From Xiphydria camelus (Eukaryota; Arthropoda; Insecta; Hymenoptera; Xiphydriidae), in assembly GCA_963678675.1 (NCBI GenBank), contig OY783199.1, positions 18,570,097 to 18,634,096 of the forward strand: DNA of 64,000 nt, read 5' to 3'. Of this stretch, positions 32,611-42,368 are shown one piece after another (position 1 is the stretch's first letter; every line of letters starts with the position of its first letter). The notes below the pieces were generated by a model. That model saw only the letters and a program-made list of their open reading frames with translations, was not told where the DNA came from and ran no database searches. Both the position numbers and the translations under genes were made by a program.

Positions 32611-33049
32611 TCTCTCTCTAACAAGGAAAGTACTCGAGGTGTACCTCACCGATTTTCTTCATTCTGCGATATGTTGTAGTATATCAAAAAGCATTAGACA
32701 TGTATTTTTTTGTACGTGCTAGTTCGGTCATTTAAGGGGTGAAAATCACCCCTAAACTTGACCCCCTAAAACCAATTTTCTACGATTTCTCAAAAACTAC
32801 GTTGAATTTCTTAATGAAACAAATTGAATATTATTCCTTATCGAAAGAAAGGAAATAAGAAATAAGAAATTCAACGTAGTTTTTGAGAAATCGTAGAAAA
32901 TTGGTTTTAGGAGGTCAAGTTTAGGGGTGACAGAATTAGCAGTTACAAAAAAATACGTGTCTAATGTTTTTTAATATACTACAACATATCGCAGAATGAA
33001 GAAAATCGGTGAGGTACCTACACCTCGAGTACTTTCCTTGTAAGAGAGA
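32611..33049. mobile_element. Long fold-back, about 440 bp
   Basis: Arms 32611-32818 and 32868-33049 are near-perfect reverse complements. Termini read ACAAGGAAAGTACTCGAGGT and complement. Inner ends read AACTACGTTGAATTTCTTA. Loop about 50 bp. No coding frame. Confidence 0.9.
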
Positions 33050-33300
33050 AATTTAGTAGAATTAACTAAACGTTTATTTGTAAATATATTACTAACTAAA
33101 TACATATTTTATTGGCACAGGTAATATTTATTTGTCCCAATGAAATATTTTTCTCAAAAAACTATATTAACTTGAGCCAATAAAACATTTTATTGGGACA
33201 AATAAATATTACCTGAGCCAATAAAATATTTAGTTATAATAGTATAATAATACATAGATAAATGTTTAGTTGAGAATCTATTAAATTCTTCTCTCAGCGT
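33044..33300. mobile_element. MITE with GGGACAAATAAATATTAC motif
   Basis: Starts GAGAGAAATTTAGTAGAATT and ends CTTCTCTCAGCGT. Inside, CAGGTAATATTTATTTGTCC faces GGGACAAATAAATATTACCTG. It recurs at 53035-53175. Confidence 0.65.
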
Positions 33301-33837
33301 ATACAGACTACAAATTGAATTTAAAAATAGGAATTTTTTTATGAGAAGACCGTCAAACCCTCAGAACATTTCATTTCGAAAGCCGGTGATGTCGTCGGAT
33401 GGAAACAAAGGGACGCGCGAACGTTTCCGAAAGTCGCTCTCATTTCGAACCGCCGACGCGTCGTTATACGAGCAATTCGTGCGCCTCGATCGCGAGTCTA
33501 GCGGAAGTTCGTTAAACTCTTCCTTGTCTCCGCGCGGATACTCGAAACATTCGCTACTCCGGCTCGAGTGGCACGGCGACGTGCACGCGCGCGTGGGTGG
33601 CGCGGGTCGAGGGTTATATCGCGGAGGATAAAGGAAGAAGGGGGGGGGAAGAGACGGGGCGGGGTGGGTATCGACGCTATCGGGCATGGCTCCTGTACAC
33701 GTCCCTTTCCTATATTCACTTCCGCTACGCTCTGGAATAAGTGCGAGACAATAACGCGAAATTGCACCTAACGCCTCGCGCATTACTTCCACAGGGAGAA
33801 ACGTCGGGAATAGAGAGTAGAATTCCCCGCGCGCGCG
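33301..33837. other. Intergenic, nothing recognised
   Basis: CpG-rich. A 214-codon minus frame spans 33361-34005 but has no recognisable similarity and overlaps the duplicated segment described next. Confidence 0.35.
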
Positions 33838-34012
33838 GGAGTCGCAGTCTCTTCGAAATGACTTTGCCGCTTCCCTCGCAGTCCGCGGGAACTTATCATA
33901 CCCGTGACGCGCGCGCGGGTATAAGGAGGACCTATCGCGCGTCGAGAACGCGCGATCATCGATCGCTGCGAAATAAATCGAGCGCCGTGGCGGGGATGTA
34001 AACAATGTAGAA
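33838..34012. repeat. Duplicated segment, copy 1
   Basis: GCAGTCTCTTCGAAATGACT, TTGCCGCTTCCCTCGCA and GATCATCGATCGCTGCGAAA are repeated in the same order at 34866-35032. On the minus strand both copies can encode AREAAKSFRRDC, but DNA similarity is even throughout. Confidence 0.8.
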
Positions 34013-34023
34013 TAATTCGATTA

Positions 34024-34745
34024 CTTTCTTGGCCGAATGAAATAAGCTTTCTAAATAATAATTATTATGAAAAAAACTCTATTAAATTTATCGTAATTAT
34101 ATATAAAACTTTTATCGAATACGTGGTTATGAAAATTAATATACTTCGTTATGAAATTTGTAAGGTATATTTCATGTGGAAATATATTAATAAATTAATA
34201 AGCGTATACTTGGTTATGACGAAAGAAACATTTCGTTGAGCCAAGCAAATAATTTGTTAACTTTCCTGGTCGAACGAAATAAACCTTCTAATAATCATCG
34301 TAAAAAAAAAGTCCATGAAATTTATTATAATTGTATATAAAGCTTTCATCGAACACGTGCTTATGAAAATTAATATACTTCGCTCTGAAATTTGTAAGGT
34401 AAATTTCATGAGGAAAAATATACTGATTTTAAGGAAATATATCAATAAATCAATAAGCATACCTATACTTGGTTATGGCGAAAAAAAATTTCATTTGGCC
34501 AACCAAATAATTCGTTAACTTTCCTGACCAAACAAAATAAGCCTTCTAATAATCACTGTAAAAAAAGTTCTATTAAATTTATTATAATTGCGCATGAAGC
34601 TTTTATCGAATACGTGATTATGAAAATTAATGTACTCGGTTATGGAATTCGTAAGGTAAATTTCATAAGGAAATATATTAATTTGCATAACCACGTATTG
34701 GAAAAAAACTATGCAAAAGTATAAATAAACATTTTTTTACAGTGA
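34024..34745. mobile_element. Tandem array of three composite MITE units
   Basis: Units begin CTTTCYTGRYCRAAYRAAAT at 34024, 34261 and 34519 (periods 237 and 258). Each joins a CACTGT-family half to a TACTTGGTTATGRCGAAA half. The last unit runs on to a full CACTGT-family right end (TTTTTTTACAGTG). Confidence 0.75.
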
Positions 34746-34865
34746 CTAACATACGACCAGCGCGATAAATGTTATTGTATTCACGGTAAAAAAAAAAGGT
34801 ACACATGAAGATTTTCAGCTATCTTTACAGAGCAGTAGACTAATTTTTCATTCGACCCACGCGAC

Positions 34866-35032
34866 AGGCGCAGTCTCTTCGAAATGACTTTGCCGCTTCC
34901 CTCGCACTCCGCGAGAACTTATCGCGTCCGCGACGGGTAGGGAGGACCCGTCGCGCGTCGGGAACGCGGATCATCGATCGCTGCGAAAATCGAGTGCCAT
35001 GGCGGGGGCGAAAACAATGGGGAACGTGCCGT
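34866..35032. repeat. Duplicated segment, copy 2
   Basis: Direct copy of 33838-34012, about 1.03 kb apart, with roughly one difference in ten bases and small gaps. The two copies bracket the tandem MITE array. Confidence 0.8.
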
Positions 35033-35319
35033 CGTTGCGGTCCATTCTCGCGCCGGCGGGAAGGATGCAATCCTTCCGCAAATTTGACGTTCCTCGTTTC
35101 TCCACCCGCGCCCTCGTCATATTTAACGCGCGGAGGCGTACTACGTCTGCTTCTCCGACGCGCAACACCGCGGATAGATGCGTACGGCGTTCGCGATAAG
35201 GTGATATGAGAATTCCGCGCATTTTTTTACGGAGGGGAGAGGCGAGAATGGCGGTTTTATCTCGTCGTCGGTATCGAGAGGAGGTGGGGATGAAACGAGA
35301 GGAGATACGCGGTCTGGGA

Positions 35320-35780
35320 ACTGAAAACAAATTATCAGGTTAAAATGACAAAACGCGTTTAGTTAAACGTGTTCAGTCCGTGTTTAGTTTACGTACACTG
35401 TAAACTAAAATTCTATTAAATTTCATATAATTGTATATAAAGCTTTTATCTAAAACATGATTATGAAAATTAGTATACTTCGTTTATAAAATTTCATAAG
35501 GAAATGTATTAATTTTCATAATTATGGAGTAAGTATATTAATTTTGATAATCATGTGTTGTGAAAAAAAGCTTTATATAAAAGTATATATTAAAAGTAAA
35601 AAATATTTACATTGTGTTCTCGCCAAAATACTGATCAGTTGACCCAAGTATTTAGATATTATTCTAATCAAATATTTATTTATTCCAACTAAACGTTTAG
35701 TGATTCTAACCAAAATTTAGACAGTTTGGTCATCATCTCCAGGATTTTGATTAAATAAGACCAAATTATATTTCCCAGTG
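35320..35780. mobile_element. MITE, ATGACAAAACGCRT family, interrupted
   Basis: Left end ACTGAAAACAAATTATCAGG then TTAAAATGACAAAACGCGTT, right end GACCAAATTATATTTCCCAGTG. A CACTGT-family element is inserted at 35396-35615. Confidence 0.75.
35396..35615. mobile_element. MITE, CACTGT family, nested
   Basis: CACTGTAAACTAAAATTCTA at the left and AAAATATTTACATTGTG at the right. Preceded by TA. Confidence 0.75.
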
Positions 35781-36294
35781 TCGAAGATCGCACAGAGTCC
35801 ACGCGTCCAATTTTTTTACCTCGGACGCTAAATTCGGTTACGCCTCCGCGCCCCTTTGAGAGGCTCCTGCGCTGTGGTCGGATTTTCGGAGAAAGTCGTG
35901 GGGCGTCGTGTTTTCTTTCTCTGCTCCCACTCTATCAAGATGAAATCGCAACGCGGCGACGATGTACGGGCGGCGAATCCGATCCCGGTCTGTCGTTATA
36001 TTTACGCGAGGGACGAGAAGATCGGAGGGACGGCTGTCCCTCTTTTGTTCTTCGCGTTCCCGCATTCACCCTTGTCCGTTCGTCCGTCCCTCCGCTCAAC
36101 GGAGAACGGGGTTGCGGTGTGGTCGGCACGGCACGTTTCCCTCTCATCGCGTAATAACACCGTGTAAAGAGACCGTCCAGGAGAGCGCGCGCGTTCGCTT
36201 TAGAAATTCGCGTCATCGCGGGACAAATGCGTCGGTCTTTGCGCGAATAGAATCTAGGAGTGTGAGTGATGCGCACTGAGACAATAGTTTATTG
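35781..36294. other. Intergenic, nothing recognised
   Basis: CpG-rich with overlapping frames on both strands. No protein recognised. Confidence 0.4.
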
Positions 36295-37215
36295 AATTAA
36301 TAAACGTATACTTGGTTATGGCGAAAGAAATATTTCGTTGAGCTCTAAGCAAATAATTCGTTAATTTTCCTGACGAATAAAATAAGCACTTTAATAATCA
36401 CTGTAAAAAAGTTTTTTATTAAATTTAATATCATTGTATATCTCGGTAAAGCTTTTATCCAATACGTGATCGTGAAAATTAATATACTTCTGTATAAAAT
36501 GTATTATAAGGTGAATTTCGTTAGGAAATATATTAATTTTCATAATCGCGCATTGTGTGGAAAAGAGTTTTATACGAAAGTGTATTATATATTAAAAATA
36601 TAAATTTTTTATAGTAATTAACATACCCAGGAAGACCAGCGCGATAAATTTTACTGTGTATACGGTAGGAAAAAGGTGAAGGAAGGTAGGAAAACACATG
36701 AATATTTTCAGCTATTTTTACAGAGCGGTGGAGTAACTCTTCTTTCGTGAACATTAAATCACGATAATTTACGTTACAATTTACTAGTTTCGGAGGAAAG
36801 AATAATTTTCCAGCACAGTGTATGAACACCTATCATAAAAACCCTTATGTGTACACGGACAAAATTGAATGTCAATAATTACTGTGCAAGAATATTAAGT
36901 AAGTGACAGCTTCGACAGTATTGTATTGAATAATCTGCAGCATAGATTACTACGATAATCATTAGATAACCATTCGAGCAGTGATAATTACTTTTCTGCA
37001 GATTAATCGACACAATATTGTCAAAGCTATCACGTATTATCCTTGCATATAGTAATCGTTTCAATTTTTTTCGTCTATTTTTCTTTTATGGTAAACACAA
37101 TATTTACACCATCAATATTTGCATGCATATTTGCTTGAGGCCCAATGAAATATTTCTTTCGCTATGATCACAAGTATACATTTAGTAACTATATAAATAT
37201 ATTATTTTTTCAGTA
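36295..37215. mobile_element. Composite MITE region
   Basis: Outer TATACTTGGTTATGGCGAAA is mirrored by TTTCGCTATGATCACAAGTATA near 37157. A CACTGT-family copy occupies about 36404-36617, and a hairpin with GACAGCTTCGACAGTATTGT arms lies at 36885-37050. The first 460 bp correspond to 34440-34850. Confidence 0.65.
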
Positions 37216-38447
37216 CAGTTAGACGTGACTTTTTAAATCCATTTTTATAGATAACCAGCGAAACGGACGAACATTTTTGAAATACGAGCCGCGTATACAT
37301 ATAGATGCATTCCGATATTTTTCAAAAAAAGCATTCATTTATCCGCACGCGGATCCGTCCGTTTCGACGGGGATTCCCCGATCCCCATCCGAGTTACCTC
37401 TTCGTCTCGCGAGATCCGACAAGGTCTTCAGATATTTATCCCAAATCTCCCGGCGCGCACTCCTCCCCACCGTCCCTACTCCGGTGTAGCGACAGATCTT
37501 TCGAAGGGTCGAATCTCGATCGAGATGCGACCTTTCCGCGGGCGCCACGCCCACGTTCCGTTTCGTCGCATATATCATGCGAGGATCGCGGACGCCAATC
37601 TGGCCGCGCGCGTCGCGAGTTTACCACCCGACGTGCAACGATCGCGGTTGACGGTGCGCGAAAAGTTTGCAATTTACGAGGAAAACACGTTGCACCGACG
37701 CGGCACTCGCACAAGTACTCGTAAACGCGGTACGTAACGACTCTCTCGCGCGCGCGCGCGCACGCGGCACGGCTGTCTCGTTCCTCTGTAAAACGTGCGG
37801 CGGGCGAAACGGCGAACGCCGCCGATGCGTCCGGTATCGAGACGCCGCCTGTGATGACACGCGATACGCGGCGGCTCGCGCGAACGCCCGTCCTCGCTCG
37901 CTCGAGCGAAATCCCCTCGCTCCACGCTTCGGCTCTTTCGCCGCGCGCCGCTAAAACTTTTTCCACTTTATTCCTCGCCGCTAATCGCTTTTTGCCGCGT
38001 CCCACTCTCGCGCTCCAGCTCCGGATGATCTTTTTCGCAATCCGCGGGCAAAAGGGAGAAAAAAGGCGACAGGCCGGAAACACTCGGCTGCGCCGGGAGA
38101 GAGCAGAGCGAAGCGTTAAAGTGAATCTGGAGAAGTAAAAAGGGGAGGGATCGCGAGACGGATTTTAGCGTTGACTCTCTTCTCAGTTTCGCGGCAAAAA
38201 CGATCACTCCACGTATGAAGCAGCTGTTCCAATTCGGTCCGTTTGTGAAAAAATATTCATATTTTTAAATTCAATTTGTCATCTGTATACGTATTGAATA
38301 TCGCGTGAGAAGGAGAATGCCGCGTAGAAGGACTGACAGAGAACTGCGTCGCGGACTGACTGGCTCCACTTATCGCGTCGACCGGTTAATAACCGATTAG
38401 ACGTTCGACAGTCAACGGCGTTGGTGCGAGCTACAAGTAGGGTAAAA
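37216..38447. other. Intergenic CpG-rich block
   Basis: Many overlapping frames (up to 215 codons on the minus strand) but no recognisable protein. The 60-base stretch at about 38250-38310 recurs near 41030-41095. Confidence 0.4.
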
Positions 38448-38622
38448 TATGGAATATGGAATAGGTACCTAATATGGAATACCTACTTATTAAAACAAGT
38501 TCTTTAAAGTACGAAATATCATTTGAAATGGAAACTTATCGAGTGGTGACTTCTCAAAACTATCATTTTTGGTGTGTTTCCCTGAATAGTAACTAATGCA
38601 ATAACTAGATAGATAGATTGTC

Positions 38623-39381
38623 TTAACCCCTTGACACATAATGTCTGGGAGACGTCATTCATTTCATGTGGCATTGTAGACTTTGACGTCTCCGAGACGT
38701 CCCTAGTCTCCAGCGAACGCTGTGCAGTATTATTACATTATTCAATTATTTCACTCGTGCTTCGATTCGGTTTCGTCTAGAAGTTCAAGATACCCCCCCC
38801 CCCCCCTTCTCAACAGTACCGATAACGAAAGCGAATCAGTAAACCAGTAAATCAGAAAAAAGCGCATTGAAAGCAGTATTCAGTATAGCAGTGATCTCGC
38901 ATGATGAATGCCATACTGTACATTTGAATTGAGTAGAAATTAGAACTAATGCTTGTAACATTGTATTAAATTATTATTTTGTAATGTTACTTAATTATTG
39001 TCTATTAACATTATATATCATCAACCTGATTGAATGTTATATGTGCCCATAATTATGAAAGTGATCTAAGTCAAAATTTAAAAAAAATGAGTTTATCTGT
39101 TATTAATTTAGTTTAAAATAATGTGGCGTGAAACAACTGATAAACTCATTTTTTTTTAATTTTAACAGACCACTTTCATAATTATGGGCACATATAGCAG
39201 TGCAAAATTCAAAATAAAACGTTCTGTTTTTAAGCGTGTACATAACTGTTCACTTGAACCAATTTAACTAATACTCGGACGAGTAATTGTTTTTTTTTTT
39301 TCACGCAGGAAGAGTTTCTCGTCAATAGTATAGTTTTTAGGACGCATCAAATTCCATTTTATTTGTATGTCAAGGGGTTAA
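38623..39381. mobile_element. piggyBac-like non-autonomous element, 759 bp
   Basis: Both edges are TTAACCCCTTGACA in mirror orientation, with a TTAA at each side. The inside holds a 150-bp palindrome (39046-39196), a poly-C run (38793-38806) and a 50-bp piece of the CACTGAGAGAAAT family near 39275-39325. No transposase frame. Confidence 0.8.
39046..39196. repeat. Palindrome inside the piggyBac-like element
   Basis: GTGCCCATAATTATGAAAGT and its complement face each other with about 60-bp arms that include AAAATGAGTTTATC. Confidence 0.8.
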
Positions 39382-39949
39382 TAAGTAGGTATTCCATATT
39401 AGGCACCTATTCCATATTACGTACCTCTACTCTATATTACCGGAAGTTGGGACGGGATTTGCTCTGATAGCCGGTCGGGCCTTTGCGAATAAAGATCGAA
39501 AGAGGTCGTTTGGAAAATTTTTCTGCGTAGGATCCAAGCCAGACTCCAATTATATCGAACAGAGAGAGAATAATTGAGAGCATTTTTGTTTTCATTCCAA
39601 GTGTGTGTATTTACTTCGTGTGCAATACATCCAGTAAATACAGACGATACACGAAATGTTTATATTTTATAACAATACAACTTTATACCACAAATTCGTA
39701 TATAATGCGCATAAGACACCGTCTGGTGTTTATTGGGAATAAATATGACGCGAACACGTTATACGTCGCGAGGTACACTTGCCAATACTCGATACGGATG
39801 CTTTCCTGCTTATTCATACGCGGCGCGAGATAACACACATTTTCTCGGACTCGAATAAAATGTCTGCGAAAGTGGTGCAATTATATTAAGCATATGTATT
39901 TCGCGTCAATATTTGAAAGAGACTTACGAGTTTTATATGAGACGAGATG

Positions 39950-40485
39950 CACTGGGAGAAATAATTGCTGGTAGAAAAAAATGTTTTCTTCAATCAAAAA
40001 CATGATATAGGTAATTCCAGGATCGAGCCATGGTTTTCTTCGTGCAAGAAAATATTTAATGGGCTCGAGTAATTGTTTTTTTTTTCACGCAGGAAGAGTT
40101 TTTCGTCTCGAGTACCTATTCTCGAGTGAAGAGTATTATATTCTTTGACCAAGAATCTGTATTCTTAAAAATGTTCAAGATCATGTATCCTTGATTCAAT
40201 ACATATCTATTCGATACTAGCAATTGGATCGTGTTATGCAAAAGAGATCCAACCAACACTGATGGTGATCCAAGAAAATAGCTGTTTTATTTATTTTTTT
40301 GTTTTCTATAATAAGCATTAACGTCACATGTGGAAAATACATTCAAATCGAGGTAAGCTTCAGTTATACTGAAAATCAATAGGTGGCAGAGTATGTTACT
40401 GACTTAAAAATTCAACTAACTTAAATTTTAATAGTTTGTGGGTTGAATCCCTGTTGCATAACACGATCCAATTATTTCTCTCAGT
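39950..40485. mobile_element. MITE, CACTGAGAGAAATAATTGCT family, interrupted
   Basis: CACTGGGAGAAATAATTGCT at the left and AATTATTTCTCTCAGTG at the right. Internal GGATCGAGCCATGGTTTTCT is shared with copies at 41880, 47610, 52576 and 58958. Interrupted by 40226-40469. Confidence 0.85.
40226..40469. mobile_element. Nested MITE with AATT target duplication
   Basis: GGATCGTGTTATGCAA at the left and TTGCATAACACGATCC at the right, with AATT immediately outside both ends (40222-40225 and 40470-40473). Removing it and one AATT restores the host element's AGCAATTATTTCTCTCAGTG end. Confidence 0.85.
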
Positions 40486-40591
40486 GTGGCTGACTGTTAT
40501 CTGATCGACAAACCGTCACGTAACTGATTGCGCTACGAAACAATTGCTTGTCAGCGCTACGCCGAAATACCTATAGCCGGTAGACGCAATA

Positions 40592-40608
40592 GGGGGGGGG
40601 GGGGGGGG
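40592..40608. repeat. Poly-G run of 17
   Basis: Homopolymer of G. Similar runs of C lie at 38793-38806 and 43725-43741. Confidence 0.9.
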
Positions 40609-41084
40609 TTTAGTCGTATTGATTATATAGAAGCGGGAAAAATTCCTGGGAATACGACGACTGTTCTTATTATCCGGGAATGAAATCTTATTATAAAAAA
40701 TCCCCGCGATACAATTACGCAGCTTTTTATCGAGGGTGACGAAGATATCAGACTGGTCGATACACCGCGCGGGAGCGAAAATAGAGATCTTTTGTCGAGA
40801 TTTAAGGTCGAGATTTTCATCTAGCAGAAAGAGAGAGAAAGAGAGAAAACGAAAGAGACAATCGGACTTTTGGCTCTCCCATTCATACGAGAGGGTGACG
40901 AGTATTTGGGGGAGATCGCGTATTTTTAGCCTCTCGACCAATTCTTTACACACGGTAGGTAGGTAGGTACTCTTGTCCACGCGCGAGTGATCTAATTAAA
41001 AGTCAACTACTAATTCGTTCTTCGTATGAAAAAATATTCATATTTTTAAATTCAATTTGTAATCTGTATATGTATTGAATATCA

Positions 41085-41350
41085 CGCGAAAAAAAAGATG
41101 TCCGAAGAAATAATTATTCGCAGTTATAAGCGCATTTCTTTCTTCAACGTTTTGACGTCATCAGAAAGCAAAAGAGACGAATTCGTGAACGAGCAACGAG
41201 GGGGTGAGAGAGATAGGCTTACAACACGATCACGTAGTTCCATTTAAAAATGTTGTTTTCCAGCTCAAATAAGGCCGAAGATAGAAACTAAAAAAATACG
41301 GGGTAAATAATTTCGTCTAAATTGTTCGAATCGGCAATTAACAAAATTAG
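41085..41350. repeat. Dispersed repeat, inverted partner of 32105-32575
   Basis: Carries the reverse complement of the 32-kb copy without the nested MITE. Preceded by GTATTGAATATCACGCGA, also found near 38.3 kb. Confidence 0.7.
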
Positions 41351-41368
41351 TGTCGAATTTTATACGAA

Positions 41369-41527
41369 GTGAATCTTAGCATACATCTATATATTAATGG
41401 TTGCATTATATATATATCGAAGATGCAATACCTTTACAACAGCTCAACAAAATAAAAACGAATAGCGAATTCACTTGCCCCTTCAATTATGCAACCATTG
41501 ATACACAGACGTATGCTAAAGTTCACG
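41369..41527. repeat. Inverted repeat, about 160 bp
   Basis: GTGAATCTTAGCATACATCT and ATGGTTGCAT at the left are mirrored by ATGCAACCAT and GTATGCTAAAGTTCAC. Confidence 0.7.
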
Positions 41528-41879
41528 CGATACAAAACAGATTGACTCTTCATCATAATTAATGTCTCGTGGTGTTGAGGGACGAGGCTTTTTCGTCCTC
41601 TGTTTTCCAAAAATATTACAGAACTGTTCGGTCGGTAAAGCAGACCCGTAAGTGCAAAAGCCTGACCTCTCGCCGCGTATTACTTTTTCGGCGTTACGTC
41701 GTTGTTCCTTAACGAGGAGGAAAGTAACGTCGTTTTACGATAAGTGCGGGCGTAAATTATTTGAGTACTTACTAAGGAAACGAAAGGTCCATCGCGTCGT
41801 TTATTTATGTAATAGGTATATTCTTTAGCCGAAGGTACTCCGGGAATTCGGGTGCCTCTAGTGCCAGTTAGCCGCATCA

Positions 41880-42165
41880 AGAGAAATAATTGCTGGTGCC
41901 AAAAAAATATCTCCTATCAAAAACATGATATAATTCCTGGATCAAGCCATTGTGTTTTTCGCGCAAGAAAATATTTGATTGGCTCAAGTGATTATTTTTT
42001 TTTCGCGCAGAAAGAATTTCTTGTTCCACAACCAAAGTATTCTTATAAATAAAGAATATATATTTTGCGACCAAGAATCTGTATTCTTAAATATTTTTCA
42101 GATCATATGTTCTCGATTCAAGAAACATTTTTCTATACTAACAATTATTTTTTCCAGTGCAGGAA
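41880..42165. mobile_element. MITE, CACTGAGAGAAATAATTGCT family
   Basis: Starts AGAGAAATAATTGCTGGTGC and ends ACAATTATTTTTTCCAGTG. Contains GGATCAAGCCATTG and CGACCAAGAATCTGTATTCT. Confidence 0.8.
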
Positions 42166-42235
42166 TAATCCTTAAATTTTTAGTCTTCTCTTCGATCGCC
42201 ACATGTTTCAAATGACGTTTCAGATGGTGTACAAG

Positions 42236-42368
42236 ACTGAGAATAAATTGTTATTCTCTCTGATTAACTGATTCTTGGACCAAGAATCTGTATTTTTAAC
42301 AATTTTTAAGATGATATGTTCTTGATTCAAGACATATTTTGTTGACAGTAGTAATCATTTCTCTCAGC
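42236..42368. mobile_element. Truncated MITE of the same family
   Basis: ACTGAGAATAAATTGTTATT then GGACCAAGAATCTGTATTTT and the end AATCATTTCTCTCAG. It keeps mainly the right half. Confidence 0.7.

Larger units (their letters stand above)
38448..39425. mobile_element. Element with GGAATAGGTACCTAATATGG ends
   Basis: GGAATAGGTACCTAATATGG and AATACCTACTTATT at the left are mirrored at 39382-39425. The piggyBac-like element at 38623-39381 has inserted at a TTAA beside the right arm. Confidence 0.7.

Noticed and set aside
37436..38083. 215-codon minus frame
   Set aside because: CpG-rich composition gives long frames on both strands here; Arg/Ala-rich without a domain.
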